Part shown: piece after piece, positions 1 through 9,213 of the stretch | Layout of the letters: each line of letters begins with the position of its first letter | How positions within the stretch are numbered: the stretch's first letter is position 1 | Source: Pedobacter roseus | Lineage (GTDB): Bacteria > Bacteroidota > Bacteroidia > Sphingobacteriales > Sphingobacteriaceae | Assembly: GCF_014395225.1 (NCBI RefSeq) | Contig: NZ_CP060723.1 | Location: 1,984,001 to 2,048,000, forward strand | DNA length: 64,000 bases | Reading direction: 5' to 3' | Made by a program: the position numbers and the translations under genes | The notes under the pieces: model-generated | Told to the model about the DNA's origin: nothing | The model's database searches: none | The model's input: only the letters and a program-made list of their open reading frames with translations

Positions 1-976
1 CTGGCACAAATTACGCAACTCTAAAAAAGCAGCCATTAGCCACTATCTATCAACGGTTGAGGGTAAGAATTTTGTCATTACCAATTTAATTGCCGAAGTA
101 GCCAATTCATACTATGAGTTGTTAGCGGCCGACAATCAGTTAGAAACGGTAAAAAAGAATATCGAACTACAGAGCAATGCTTTAGAGCTGATGAAAATCC
201 AAAAACAGGCTTCAAGGGTTAACGAGCTTGCTGTGCGTAAATTTGAGGCAGAAGTATTAAGCTCAAAAAGTCTAGAATTTGATATTCAGCAGAACATTAC
301 CGAAACAGAGAATAAAATTAATTTCCTGTTAGGCCGTTATCCTCAGCCGATCATCAGGGATAAATCTAATTTTACCGATCTGGTTCCGCCAACCGTGCAA
401 ACAGGTTTACCTTCGCAGTTATTGGCTAACCGCCCGGATATTAAACAGGCCGAATTCGAACTTGCAGCAGCTAAATTGGATGTTAAAGTAGCCAAAGCGC
501 AGTTTTATCCATCTTTAGGCATTTCTGCAACCATCGGTTACCAGGCTTTTAATCCTTCTTATTTATTAAGAACGCCAGAATCTTTGATCTATTCGTTAGC
601 AGGAGATTTAGCCGGACCACTGATCAACAGAAATGCTATAAAAGCAGAATATTTAACAGCGAATGCCAAACAGTTGCAGGCAGTTTTTGATTATGAAAAA
701 ACCATTTTAAATGGCTATATTGAAGTCGCCAATCAAATGTCAAAAATCAGCAATTTGCAAAAAAGTTACGACCTGAAATCGAAACAAGTTGCTGCACTTA
801 CACAGTCGATCGATATTTCGAACGATTTGTTTAAATCGGCAAGGGCAGATTATTTTGAGGTGTTGATGACCCAACGTGATGCATTACAATCGAAATTAGA
901 GTTGATCGAAACCAAAAAACAACAGTTAAACGCTGTGGTAGATATTTATCACGCCCTGGGAGGCGGATGGAACTAG
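1..976 (+). CDS. TolC/OprM-family efflux outer-membrane protein, 3' part
   Basis: This is the C-terminal part of an outer-membrane factor that would form the exit duct of a tripartite RND- or MFS-type efflux pump. The reading frame is open from base 2 to the window edge, so the gene starts upstream. An internal TTG at 119 is not needed as a start, because the codons before it already read as coiled-coil protein of the same family. Visible features are long heptad-rich helices, the conserved stretch around LPSQLLANRPDIKQAE, and a second helical hairpin ending in a short Gly-rich tail. This fits the second half of the two-fold TolC repeat. The pump and adaptor genes should lie upstream, outside the window. 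The family is clear; the substrate is unknown. Confidence 0.9.
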   Translation, partial: WHKLRNSKKAAISHYLSTVEGKNFVITNLIAEVANSYYELLAADNQLETVKKNIELQSNALELMKIQKQASRVNELAVRKFEAEVLSSKSLEFDIQQNITETENKINFLLGRYPQPIIRDKSNFTDLVPPTVQTGLPSQLLANRPDIKQAEFELAAAKLDVKVAKAQFYPSLGISATIGYQAFNPSYLLRTPESLIYSLAGDLAGPLINRNAIKAEYLTANAKQLQAVFDYEKTILNGYIEVANQMSKISNLQKSYDLKSKQVAALTQSIDISNDLFKSARADYFEVLMTQRDALQSKLELIETKKQQLNAVVDIYHALGGGWN

Positions 977-1315
977 GTTAATACCAGTAATCATTAAATA
1001 AATACAATATTCTTTGAAGTCTTATTATCCTTATATTCAATCAGGCTGTTCCATTTGGAGCAGCCTTTTTTATTCCCCTCTTTTAGAGTGTCTGCTCCGG
1101 TTTTTTTCAGAGGGTGTCCGCCAGGACGGGGTGTCTTCTCGCAATTTCACCAACACCTATTCCTAAAATACGTTGAGTATTTCGCGATTCCGTTTCGAAC
1201 TGGAATAGCCTTTTTTCCCTTTGTTCATTTATTTATCATAAAATTCATTTTGCAAACAATGCCATTTGTCTGCGGTTATCTGTATCATAGAATTTATCAT
1301 TATATCTGAAATAAA
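977..1315. other. Intergenic gap between efflux gene and aldo/keto reductase
   Basis: Apart from the terminator at 1044-1071, the gap holds a G-rich stretch around 1108-1135 (GGTGTCCGCCAGGACGGGGTG) that looks like intergenic repeat debris. An 84-codon open frame at 1055-1309 overlaps the terminator, has a Phe/Cys-rich composition unlike a protein, and is not called. No clear promoter was seen. Confidence 0.4.
1044..1071 (+). terminator. Rho-independent terminator after the efflux gene
   Basis: A 9-bp stem (GGCTGTTCC paired with GGAGCAGCC, one G-U pair) with a four-base loop is followed at once by six T residues. It lies 68 bases after the stop codon of the efflux gene and points in the same direction. 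Confidence 0.8.
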
Positions 1316-2146
1316 ATGGGAAAAACAACATTTAAATTTGGCGAATTAGAAGTTAACCGTTTAGGTTATGGAGCGATGCAATTAACAGGTAAAGGTGTTT
1401 TTGGCGAAGTGGAAGACCGCGAAAATGCAATAACGGTTTTACGCGAAGCAGTTGCAAATGGCGTTAATTTTATTGATACAGCTGAAGCTTACGGACCAAA
1501 ATTTAACGAATCGCTTATTGCCGATGCATTATCACCTTTTCAAAAAGATGTTTTTATAGCTACTAAAGGCGGTTTTGACCGACCAGGTCCAAACAATTGG
1601 GTGCCTAACGGTGCGCCAGAAAAAATCAGAGAAGATATTGAAGGAAGTTTACAACGCTTAAAAGTAAATTCAATCGATTTATGGCAGTTGCACCGTATTG
1701 ATCCTAATGTGGATATTGCTAAAACCCTTGCGCCAGTGGTAGAGGCCGTAAAAGAAGGTAAAATAAAAAATGTAGGATTATCAGAAGTTACCATCGATCA
1801 GATTAAGCAGGTACAGGATATTTTGCCTATAGTTTCTGTACAAAATTTATATAACCTTAGCAACAGGGAGTGGGAGAGTGTTTTAGATTTTACTGCAGAA
1901 CAAGGTCTGGCTTTTATCCCTTGGTTTCCCTTGGCTTCCGGTCCGCATAAGTTAGAGGATAAAATTAAAGCCATTGCCGAAGAACACAAGGCTACAACCG
2001 CACAGATTGCTTTGGCCTGGTTATTAAAAAGATCATCAAATATCCTTTTGATCCCTGGAACAAAATCTGTAGAACATCTAAAAGAAAACTTAAAAGCCGC
2101 AGAAATCGAGTTGACTCAAGCAGAATTTGAAAGTTTAGCGCAATAA
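1316..2146 (+). CDS. Aldo/keto reductase
   Basis: This is a predicted NADPH-dependent oxidoreductase of the aldo/keto reductase superfamily, 276 residues, cytoplasmic, with no signal peptide. The family's catalytic tetrad is visible as Asp54, Tyr59, Lys84 and His126 (NFIDTAEAYG, ATKGG, WQLHRID). The C-terminal IPGTKSVEHLKENL is the usual cofactor-phosphate binding segment. Its length and motifs resemble the short oxidoreductases similar to E. coli YdbC or plant pyridoxal reductases. The start is an ATG at the first family-consistent Met. The gene stands alone, with a terminator upstream and repeats downstream. The substrate cannot be read from the sequence. Confidence 0.92.
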   Translation: MGKTTFKFGELEVNRLGYGAMQLTGKGVFGEVEDRENAITVLREAVANGVNFIDTAEAYGPKFNESLIADALSPFQKDVFIATKGGFDRPGPNNWVPNGAPEKIREDIEGSLQRLKVNSIDLWQLHRIDPNVDIAKTLAPVVEAVKEGKIKNVGLSEVTIDQIKQVQDILPIVSVQNLYNLSNREWESVLDFTAEQGLAFIPWFPLASGPHKLEDKIKAIAEEHKATTAQIALAWLLKRSSNILLIPGTKSVEHLKENLKAAEIELTQAEFESLAQ

Positions 2147-2200
2147 GAATGGAAAATTCCCCGCGATCGTCATTTTCAGCAGAAAGATAAACCGCGAGAA

Positions 2201-2299
2201 ATCGTCATTGCGAAGGCTTTTTCAGCCGGCGAAGCAATCTTTATAGAAGAAACTTCATGCATCAAAGATTGCTTCGTCGTTCCTCCTCGCAATGACGAT
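2201..2299. repeat. Palindromic intergenic repeat, family A, copy 1
   Basis: The ends are perfect inverted repeats: ATCGTCATTGCGA at 2201-2213 and TCGCAATGACGAT at 2287-2299. The inner arms GCGAAGCAATCTTT and AAAGATTGCTTCG also pair, so most of the element can fold into one long hairpin. This is the size and form of the REP/BIME-like or MITE-like elements common between genes in Pedobacter-type genomes. Confidence 0.75.
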
Positions 2300-2334
2300 C
2301 TTTCTTGTGATTTTTAGACTTAGCGCCTTCACTG

Positions 2335-2355
2335 GTCTTAGCGTCTCGCTAAGAC
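2335..2355 (+). terminator. Hairpin, possible terminator
   Basis: A perfect 9-bp stem (GTCTTAGCG and CGCTAAGAC) with a three-base loop is followed by TTTTGTTTT. It is about 190 bases after the aldo/keto reductase, so it may be a second terminator or only part of the surrounding repeat. Confidence 0.35.
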
Positions 2356-2400
2356 TTTTGTTTTATACAGGAGAGAGCAACTGATTGATAGGCAGCGAGG

Positions 2401-2522
2401 AATCGTCATTGCGAGAAGGCTTTTTTAGCCGACGAAGCAATCTTTACAACGATCGCTAGAAGTGGGCCCGTTAAGATTATTTCCTTGAAAATCGGCACTT
2501 GCTGTGCCACGCAATGATGAAA
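2401..2522. repeat. Palindromic intergenic repeat, family A, copy 2 (decayed right arm)
   Basis: The left arm (AATCGTCATTGCGAG, then GACGAAGCAATCTTT) matches family A copy 1. The right arm is eroded; only CACGCAATGATGA near 2510-2522 is left. Two copies within 320 bp suggest local duplication or repeated insertion. Confidence 0.6.
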
Positions 2523-2597
2523 TTCACTTAGCTTCTCATAGCCATAGTTAAATCTTATATTTTATCATTTATTGAAAATTTTGTAGGATATTTAAAC

Positions 2598-3059
2598 ATG
2601 AAAAAAGTCTTCCTAACCACCATCATTTTATTTTCTATACTATTTCAAAAATCCATGGCGCAAAATAAAACAGAAAATGTACCTGCAGTTTTAAACCATA
2701 TCGCTGTTTATGTAGCCGATTTAAACACAGCCACTACTTTTTACGAAAGTGTTTTCAACCTGAAAATCATTCCAGAGCCTTTTAAAGATAACCGCCATAC
2801 CTGGTTTACTTTAGGAGCTGCCGGACAATTACATTTGATTCAGGGCGCAAAAGGCAATGAAACATTTGATAAAAACGGACATTTATGTTTTAGTGTTCCA
2901 TCGGTTGATGATTTTGTAAAGAAATTGAATGCTAAAAACATCAGTTTTGAAGATTGGGCGGGCAAAGAAAAAGGCATTACCATACGTGTTGATGGCGTAA
3001 AACAGATTTATTTCAAAGATCCTGATGGTCACTGGCTTGAAGTAAACGACGCGAAGTAA
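2598..3059 (+). CDS. Secreted VOC-family (glyoxalase/bleomycin resistance fold) protein
   Basis: This 153-residue protein has a single VOC domain behind an N-terminal signal peptide (about residues 1-21, ending SMAQ), so it is likely periplasmic. The four metal-ligand positions of glyoxalase I-like proteins are all occupied: His34 (LNHIAVYV), His79 (LHLIQ), His95 (GHLCFSV) and Glu148 (HWLEVND). It may therefore be a metal-dependent lyase, isomerase or dioxygenase acting on small molecules. A secreted VOC protein is less usual than a cytoplasmic one. The gene starts with ATG and sits alone before the serine hydrolase. The substrate is unknown. Confidence 0.9.
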   Translation: MKKVFLTTIILFSILFQKSMAQNKTENVPAVLNHIAVYVADLNTATTFYESVFNLKIIPEPFKDNRHTWFTLGAAGQLHLIQGAKGNETFDKNGHLCFSVPSVDDFVKKLNAKNISFEDWAGKEKGITIRVDGVKQIYFKDPDGHWLEVNDAK

Positions 3060-3125
3060 ATTTTTTACTACGTGTTAACTTTCTTTGGTCTCATCACTTA
3101 TCTTTAGTGCCTAGCCCTATAACTC

Positions 3126-4271
3126 ATGAAAATATCTTGCCTTAAGCATCTTTTTGCACTCCTTTTACTTGTTGTGGTAACGCAACATTCAAATGCCCAA
3201 AATGAAAAAGCAGAAGCTGATTTCAAACAGGTTATGGAGAAATACAGTGCTATTGGTGCTTCAGTGGCGGTGGTTAAGGCAGGAAAAATCATTTATACCC
3301 ACTCCTTTGGCTTAAAAAACCTCGAAAATAAACAGGCATTAAGCGATCAGGATATTTTTAGGATCGCGTCCATTTCGAAATCTTTTTCAGCAACATCCAT
3401 CATGCAATTGGTAGAGGAGGGAAAAATCCATTTAGATGATGATTTCGGTGATCTGGTAGGTTTTAAAATCAGAAATCCAAAATTTCCTGATCAGAAAATT
3501 ACCTTAAAAATGGCTTTATCGCATACCTCCAGTTTAAACGATTCGCAGGGTTATTTAAACCTCGATGTAATTAATCCGGATAAAAACCCAGATTGGGCAA
3601 AATGTTATAATGATTATTTACCCGGAAGTAAATTTGATTACTGTAACCTCAATTTTAACCTGATCGGAACCATCATAGAGAAAAAATCGGGCGAGCGTTT
3701 CGATAATTATTTAAAAAACCACGTGCTTAAACCTTTAGGGCTTTATGCCGGTTATTGTGTCGATTCTTTAGATAGCACCCGTTTTGTGAGCCTGTACGAA
3801 TATCATGCTGATACAAAATCTTATAGTCCTTCGCCAACCGCTTATGCTTCAAGGAGAGCTGAAATTGCAAATTATGTGATGGGTTATAGCACGCCTATTT
3901 TTTCACCAACAGGAGGGATGAAAATCTCTGCAACCGACCTGGCTAAATACATGATCATGCACATGAACTATGGCACCGCAAATGGCGTTAAAATTATAAG
4001 CAAAAAAAGCGCTAAGCAAATGCAAACCGCTTTAACTGATGATGAAGGTTATGGTTTTGCCATCAGAACAGCAGATAACCTTATTCCGGGGGTTAAGCTT
4101 AAGGGGCACACAGGCTCTGCTTATGGCTTATACAGCACCATGTTTTTTAATCCGAAAGAAAAATTTGGATTCGTAATCATCACCAATGGTATCAATGCCA
4201 CCTATACAGATGGTTTGCCTGATTTTAGCCGCGCAGCAATTAACAGTTTATACCAATTTTTCGTTAAGTAA
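3126..4271 (+). CDS. Secreted serine hydrolase, class C beta-lactamase-like
   Basis: This 381-residue protein belongs to the beta-lactamase/transpeptidase-like (PF00144 type) family. A signal peptide covers about residues 1-24 (ends SNAQ). The catalytic motifs are SxxK at Ser82-Lys85, YxN at Tyr172-Asn174 and the KTG equivalent His328-Thr-Gly330. Family members act as esterases, D-aminopeptidases, DD-peptidases or beta-lactamases, so the exact reaction cannot be given. The His-Thr-Gly form is more typical of the esterase/peptidase branch than of true AmpC. It is transcribed alone and faces the small convergent genes at 4275-4738. Confidence 0.9.
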   Translation: MKISCLKHLFALLLLVVVTQHSNAQNEKAEADFKQVMEKYSAIGASVAVVKAGKIIYTHSFGLKNLENKQALSDQDIFRIASISKSFSATSIMQLVEEGKIHLDDDFGDLVGFKIRNPKFPDQKITLKMALSHTSSLNDSQGYLNLDVINPDKNPDWAKCYNDYLPGSKFDYCNLNFNLIGTIIEKKSGERFDNYLKNHVLKPLGLYAGYCVDSLDSTRFVSLYEYHADTKSYSPSPTAYASRRAEIANYVMGYSTPIFSPTGGMKISATDLAKYMIMHMNYGTANGVKIISKKSAKQMQTALTDDEGYGFAIRTADNLIPGVKLKGHTGSAYGLYSTMFFNPKEKFGFVIITNGINATYTDGLPDFSRAAINSLYQFFVK

Positions 4272-4274
4272 CGC

Positions 4275-4487
4275 TTATAGTAAACTTGACAAGCCGTTTT
4301 TATTGGAAAAGGCCGTTAGAATTTTAATGCAGGCTTTGGGATGATTGATGTTATCGCCTTTCACTTTATCATCAAAAACACTTTTCACAGGAGCCAAATC
4401 TATTAAATGTGAACAATCTGTAATTGGGAATTTTTCCGTTTTTATCAGATTCCTGTTTTCGTTAATCTTGTAATCCATCTTCTCCAT
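4275..4487 (-). CDS. Small hypothetical protein, coupled to DUF3606 gene
   Basis: This is a 70-residue hydrophilic protein that I do not recognise. It begins with ATG inside TAATG, sharing one base with the stop codon of the DUF3606 gene upstream, which is the usual sign of translational coupling. There is no signal peptide, membrane segment or cysteine motif. It ends only three bases from the convergent serine hydrolase. It may be a real small partner of the DUF3606 protein or a chance frame; the coupling is the main argument for it. Confidence 0.4.
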   Translation of the reverse strand: MEKMDYKINENRNLIKTEKFPITDCSHLIDLAPVKSVFDDKVKGDNINHPKACIKILTAFSNKNGLSSLL

Positions 4488-4738
4488 TATTGATTTGCAA
4501 ATCTTTGATAAGTACTTCCAGATTTAATTTTCTCCATCATTAAATACTCTTTCAATATTGAAAACTCCATGCTTTGAATGGCTTTTACAACCGATTTTAG
4601 TTTCTCACCTGTTACCCCTAAGCGGGCAGCCCAATAATTGCGGTCTTGTTCGTCTGCGATTTCGATAAATTCTTTCCTCGCATTCATCGAATTTATTTGA
4701 TATTCCATTTTTATGAATTTTTGGTTAGTAATACTCAA
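4487..4738 (-). CDS. DUF3606-like small protein
   Basis: This 83-residue protein has a DUF3606-like core in its middle (IADEQDRNYWAARLGVTGEKLKSVVKA). It has the same layout as the second DUF3606 protein at 6306 (Tyr-Trp, then a K/RxGV segment and a short helix). DUF3606 proteins are small, of unknown function, and often sit near DNA-repair genes. The first Met gives a long N-terminus; an internal ATG (MEYQINSM, residue 11) is also possible. It is divergently oriented to the GT87 gene, with about 250 bp between. Confidence 0.65.
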   Translation of the reverse strand: MSITNQKFIKMEYQINSMNARKEFIEIADEQDRNYWAARLGVTGEKLKSVVKAIQSMEFSILKEYLMMEKIKSGSTYQRFANQ

Positions 4739-4989
4739 GAAACAGTAATAAATTGCTTTTGGTTTTGGAGTTTTGTCAGTAAATTCTCAGATAAATCAAC
4801 ATTATTGTCGGATGGTTAAAAACTGGTGAACATTGATGAATTTTCGTCAAAAAAAACATCAAAATGTTAGATTTCAGCATATCTATAGCAGGATAATATT
4901 TACTTTAAAAAAGAGTAACATTTTCCTTACAAAACATTTGCTTTTGTGATTTAGCCTGATTATTATTGTATTGTAATATAATTTTTACA

Positions 4990-6201
4990 ATGCTAAATCA
5001 TTTTCTAACCGGCGCTCCAAGTCTATCCTTGCGCCAAAAGTTTTATCAGGATAATCGTTTTGTATTATCCATCTGGGTTGTGATTACCCTGATTTTTGTA
5101 ATCGATTCGTGGGCAACGCATCGGTACAATAATTACCTCATATTCGAAAATACATTTAGAAATCTCCTTCACGAAAGGTCATTATATGCCCATTATCCAG
5201 CCTATCATGACGATACCAACCACTATGGACCAATTTTTAGCTTATTGATTGCCCCCTTTGCCATTTTTCACAATTGGGTAGGCTTGCTATTGTGGAATTT
5301 GTTTAATTGTTTTTTACTTTTTAAAGCCATCCAAACCCTGCCCTTAACTCAGGATCAAAAGGTAGTGATTGGCTATATTGCCATTCCCTGTTTGATCGAA
5401 TCTATGCTGAACCAGCAATTTAATGCCGGAGAAGGTGCTTTAATGATATTCAGTTACACACTTCTTAACAAAAATAAAGGCCTTTGGTCTGCACTCTGTA
5501 TCGTTTTGGGCACATTTATCAAGCTTTATGGTATTGTTGGACTGGTGTTTTTCTTTTTCGCAAAGAAAAAACCCGAGTTCATTTTATGGCTTATTATATG
5601 GTCGCTCATTATATTCTTATTGCCCATGTTGTTTGCTTCGCCTGATTATGTGGCGCATTGTTATGTGGATTGGAAAAACTCACTCGTTGGTAAAAATATG
5701 CTCAATGTTTTAGGCGAAGGAATCGATATTTCGATCATGGGTTTCTTCAGGCAACTTTTAGATGAACCCGGAATATCCAATTTTCTTTTCCTGGCGCTTG
5801 GCTCTTTGATATTCATGTTGCCCTTTAAACGCATCACTAATTTTGAAAAACAAAAGTTTCAACTGATGATTTTATCTTCTGTGTTACTTTTCCCGGTGTT
5901 GTTTAGTACGGGTGCTGAAGATTGTACTTTTATCATTTCCATTACCGGGGTGGGGATATGGTATGTAAAAGAAAATAATAAAGCCATGAAAAGAGTGTTG
6001 TTGCCTGTTTTGCTTTTCATTACCTGTAATTTTCCCTTACTATTATTCCCGGCTTTTGCCAAATCGCATCCTTTATCGCTTGCGATCATCAGTTTACCTT
6101 ATTTCCTCGTTTGGCTTAGGGTTATTTATACCGCTACTAAAAATAGGTTCGCCTATGCAGAAGAAACAGAACCCGAAATGGTTACTGCGCTAATAGATTA
6201 A
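4990..6201 (+). CDS. Membrane glycosyltransferase, GT87/DUF2029 type
   Basis: This is a polytopic membrane protein of about 403 residues, with many hydrophobic segments spread over the whole length and a periplasmic-type loop after the first helix. The layout (first helix, then a short soluble loop with TNHYGPIFSLLIAP) resembles the DUF2029/GT87 polyprenol-phosphate mannosyltransferase family, which moves a sugar from a lipid carrier. I start it at the ATG at 4990; a TTG eight codons upstream is possible but weaker. The family call is by overall pattern, and the donor and acceptor are unknown. No other cell-envelope gene is adjacent. Confidence 0.7.
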   Translation: MLNHFLTGAPSLSLRQKFYQDNRFVLSIWVVITLIFVIDSWATHRYNNYLIFENTFRNLLHERSLYAHYPAYHDDTNHYGPIFSLLIAPFAIFHNWVGLLLWNLFNCFLLFKAIQTLPLTQDQKVVIGYIAIPCLIESMLNQQFNAGEGALMIFSYTLLNKNKGLWSALCIVLGTFIKLYGIVGLVFFFFAKKKPEFILWLIIWSLIIFLLPMLFASPDYVAHCYVDWKNSLVGKNMLNVLGEGIDISIMGFFRQLLDEPGISNFLFLALGSLIFMLPFKRITNFEKQKFQLMILSSVLLFPVLFSTGAEDCTFIISITGVGIWYVKENNKAMKRVLLPVLLFITCNFPLLLFPAFAKSHPLSLAIISLPYFLVWLRVIYTATKNRFAYAEETEPEMVTALID

Positions 6202-6305
6202 GTTTAAATTTTTATTTTTTTAGAGGTTTTGATGTCCGTTATAAAATGGATGTTAAAACCTTTTTTGTTATCAGGCTGTTTTATAGCAATCTAATCAAAA
6301 ATATT

Positions 6306-6479
6306 ATGGATGATAAACAAAAAAACGGGAGTGCTGATCGCGGTAGGATCAACATTAACGAAGGTTATGAGCTTGATTATTGGTCTAATAAATTTGGTGT
6401 GAGCAAAGATAAACTAAAAGCAGCAGTGCAAACGGTTGGTACCTCTGCCCACGCGGTAGAAGATTTTTTAAAAAAATAA
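6306..6479 (+). CDS. DUF3606 protein
   Basis: This is a 57-residue protein starting at the ATG at 6306 (MDDKQKNGSADRGRINI). It matches the DUF3606 pattern well: R-INI-E-YE--YW---FGV----L--AV--VG, followed by a short helix ending in Lys-Lys. Codons upstream of this ATG read as a hydrophobic run unlike the family, so they are left out. The stop is ten bases before ligD, so the two are probably one transcript. This neighbourhood suggests a link to DNA repair or stress, but no function has been assigned to the family. Confidence 0.8.
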   Translation: MDDKQKNGSADRGRININEGYELDYWSNKFGVSKDKLKAAVQTVGTSAHAVEDFLKK

Positions 6480-6489
6480 AATATTTATT

Positions 6490-9186
6490 ATGAGTCTGGA
6501 AAAATATGTTGCCAAGCGCGATTTCTCAAAAACGGCAGAACCCAAATCAGGTAAAAGCCGCGATCGGAGCAAGTTACACTTTGTGATCCAAAAGCACGAT
6601 GCATCTCGCCTGCACTACGATTTCAGACTCGAAATGGAAGGCGTTTTAAAAAGCTGGGCGGTGCCAAAGGGTCCTTCAACCGATCCCAAAACCAAACGTT
6701 TAGCCATGATGGTAGAAGACCATCCTTACGATTATAAGGATTTTGAAGGCATTATCCCACAGGGTGAATATGGAGGCGGAACCGTGATTGTATGGGATGA
6801 AGGTACCTACGAGCCGATTGAGGTTATAAAAGGCAAAAAAGCACAGGAAAAACATCTGTTAAAACAGTTAAATGAAGGCTCTTTAAAAATTAAATTGAAT
6901 GGAGAAAAACTTCACGGCGAATTTGCGCTGGTTAAAACACATGGAATGGGCGAAAATGGCTGGCTACTCATCAAACACAAAGATGATTATGCCTCCACAA
7001 AAGATATAACCAAAGAAGATAAATCGGTGCTTTCCGGAAAAACCATCGAAAAGATGGAAAAAACATCAGATAAGGTGTGGAAGGAAGGAAAAGAGCAAAA
7101 AATAAAGCCTGAAAAAAAAAATCCTGAGCCAAAGGTTAAAAAAGAAACAAAACCTGTAGGAGATGATAAAAGCATTAATGTAAAAGCCATTCTTAAAAAA
7201 GCACCAAAATCGGCCATGCCGAAAAACATTAAGCCCATGTTGGCTACATTGGTGGATGAACCATTTGATGATCCAAACTGGCAATACGAAGTAAAATGGG
7301 ATGGATACCGCGCTTTGGCTTTTATCAACAAAGGAAAAGCAGAACTGTTTTCGAGGAATAATAAATCATTTAACGAAAAATTTTATCCCATTTACGACCT
7401 GCTTAACGAATGGAAAATTAATGCCGTTTTGGATGGAGAAATTTTAGTGTTGAATGATAGGGGCATATCCAATTTCGGTTCATTACAAAACTGGAGAAGT
7501 GAGGCAGATGGGGAACTTGTTTTTTATGTTTTCGATATCCTTTGGTATGAGGGCAAAAACCTGATGGAGTTGCCGCTTGATGAGCGCCAGGCCATTTTAA
7601 ATGATGTGCTACCAACTGATGATGATCGTGTGCGTTTAGGGAAAGTTTTCAAAGCCAGTGGAGTCGATTTTTTTGATGCCGCTCAAAGAATGGGTTTGGA
7701 AGGCATCATCGCTAAAAAAACGGATAGTACTTATGCTCCCGACCGGAGATCGAAAGAGTGGTTAAAAATTAAAGTACACAAGCGCCAGGAGGTGGTGATA
7801 GCCGGTTTTACAAAAAATGCCGATACCTCCAAATCTTTCAGTTCGCTTTTACTGGGCGTATATGAAAAAGGAAAATTGCAGTATGTAGGCAAGGTTGGTA
7901 CCGGGTTTTCGGATAAACTGCAAAAAACAATGATGGAGCAGTTTAAGCCCATTATAATAGATAAAAGTCCTTTCGAAAGTATCCCTGATGTAAATAAACC
8001 TTCGCGGTTTAGGCCAAATCCGCCAAAGGCAAAAGCCACCTGGTTAAAACCGCAATTGGTTTGCGAAGTAGCATTTACCGAAGTAACCGATGATGGCGTT
8101 TTCCGTCATCCATCTTTTCAGGGTATGAGAGAGGATAAAAAAGCGAAAGAAGTAGTCCGTGAAGAGGAAAAACCTACGCAAAAGGTTGTTGATGAGGTTA
8201 AAGAAAAAGAGGAACATACCGATGCCATAAAACCACCTAAAGGAAAAGAACCCAAAACCTTATTAAACCCAAAAGATGAAACGCAGGTGAGAAAAATAAA
8301 AGGCCACGAGTTGAAATTTACCAATCTGAGCAAAGTTTATTGGCCAGAAGATAAAGTAACCAAAAGGGACATGTTTAATTATTATTATCAGGTTGCTGAA
8401 TATATTTTACCTTATCTTAAAGACCGGCCCCAATCGCTTAACCGTTTTCCGGGAGGGATCCACGGGCCGAGTTTTTACCAGAAAGATGTTAAGGGAAAGG
8501 CACCGGAATGGGCGGAAACTTTTCCTTATGAAAATGGCGAGGGGGAAAAAAAGGAATACCTGGTAGGTACTGATGAAGCTTCTTTATTATGGATGGCAAG
8601 TTTGGGCTGTATAGAAATGAATCCCTGGTTTAGCCGCGTACAGCACCCCGATAACCCTGATTATTGCGTAATTGATCTTGATCCGGATAAACACACTTTC
8701 GATCAGGTAGTTGAAGCTGCCCTTGAAACCAAAAAAGTATTGGATGCCATTGATGTGCCAAGTTATTGTAAAACCTCAGGCTCAACCGGCATGCACATTT
8801 ACATTCCTTTAAATGCTAAATACGATTATGACCAGAGTCAGATGTTTGCTAAAATCATTGTGAACCTGGTGCATAAACAGATTCCTGAATATACATCTTT
8901 AGAACGAATGGTGGCTGCCAGAAAAGGTAAAATGTATCTTGATTTTTTACAGAACAGGCCAGGGGCAACCATCGCAGGACCTTATTCTTTGCGGCCAAAA
9001 GTAGGGGCAACGGTTTCCATGCCTTTGCATTGGGATGAAGTAAAACCCGGCTTGAAAATGAAAGACTTTAATATTTTTAATGCCTTAGAGCGTTTAAAAG
9101 TTGAAGGAGATCTTTTTAAAGGAGTTTTAGGCAAAGGTATTGACTTGAAAAAAGCTATCAATAAAGCAAAAAGTGTTTTTGGATAA
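6490..9186 (+). CDS. ligD: Multifunctional DNA ligase D (PE-LIG-POL)
   Basis: LigD is the bacterial non-homologous end-joining enzyme. This copy has all three modules in 898 residues. The N-terminal 3'-phosphoesterase (about 1-190) has its conserved HYDFRLE segment with His42 and Asp44. After a Lys-rich linker (about 195-245) comes the ATP-dependent ligase (about 245-540) with motif I Lys269 in KWDGYR. A second charged linker leads to the primase-like polymerase (about 600-898) with its metal pair Asp729 and Asp731 in DLDPD. The order PE-LIG-POL is the one seen in Bacteroidota. Length and motifs look intact. The usual partner Ku is not in this window. It follows the DUF3606 gene by ten bases. 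Confidence 0.97.
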   Translation: MSLEKYVAKRDFSKTAEPKSGKSRDRSKLHFVIQKHDASRLHYDFRLEMEGVLKSWAVPKGPSTDPKTKRLAMMVEDHPYDYKDFEGIIPQGEYGGGTVIVWDEGTYEPIEVIKGKKAQEKHLLKQLNEGSLKIKLNGEKLHGEFALVKTHGMGENGWLLIKHKDDYASTKDITKEDKSVLSGKTIEKMEKTSDKVWKEGKEQKIKPEKKNPEPKVKKETKPVGDDKSINVKAILKKAPKSAMPKNIKPMLATLVDEPFDDPNWQYEVKWDGYRALAFINKGKAELFSRNNKSFNEKFYPIYDLLNEWKINAVLDGEILVLNDRGISNFGSLQNWRSEADGELVFYVFDILWYEGKNLMELPLDERQAILNDVLPTDDDRVRLGKVFKASGVDFFDAAQRMGLEGIIAKKTDSTYAPDRRSKEWLKIKVHKRQEVVIAGFTKNADTSKSFSSLLLGVYEKGKLQYVGKVGTGFSDKLQKTMMEQFKPIIIDKSPFESIPDVNKPSRFRPNPPKAKATWLKPQLVCEVAFTEVTDDGVFRHPSFQGMREDKKAKEVVREEEKPTQKVVDEVKEKEEHTDAIKPPKGKEPKTLLNPKDETQVRKIKGHELKFTNLSKVYWPEDKVTKRDMFNYYYQVAEYILPYLKDRPQSLNRFPGGIHGPSFYQKDVKGKAPEWAETFPYENGEGEKKEYLVGTDEASLLWMASLGCIEMNPWFSRVQHPDNPDYCVIDLDPDKHTFDQVVEAALETKKVLDAIDVPSYCKTSGSTGMHIYIPLNAKYDYDQSQMFAKIIVNLVHKQIPEYTSLERMVAARKGKMYLDFLQNRPGATIAGPYSLRPKVGATVSMPLHWDEVKPGLKMKDFNIFNALERLKVEGDLFKGVLGKGIDLKKAINKAKSVFG

Positions 9187-9213
9187 AGATGAATGATCTT
9201 TTCCCGCTTTCAT

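Larger units (their letters stand above)
2147..2597. other. Repeat-filled intergenic region
   Basis: The 451-base gap between the aldo/keto reductase and the VOC gene contains no credible coding sequence. It is almost filled by two copies of a palindromic repeat (2201-2299 and 2401-2522) and a short hairpin at 2335-2355, listed separately. Confidence 0.7.

Noticed and set aside
1055..1309. 84-codon open frame between the efflux gene and the aldo/keto reductase
   Set aside because: It overlaps a good terminator and has a Phe/Cys-rich composition unlike a folded protein.
6246..6305. N-terminal extension of the DUF3606 protein
   Set aside because: The extra codons read as a hydrophobic run not seen in the family; the ATG at 6306 fits better.
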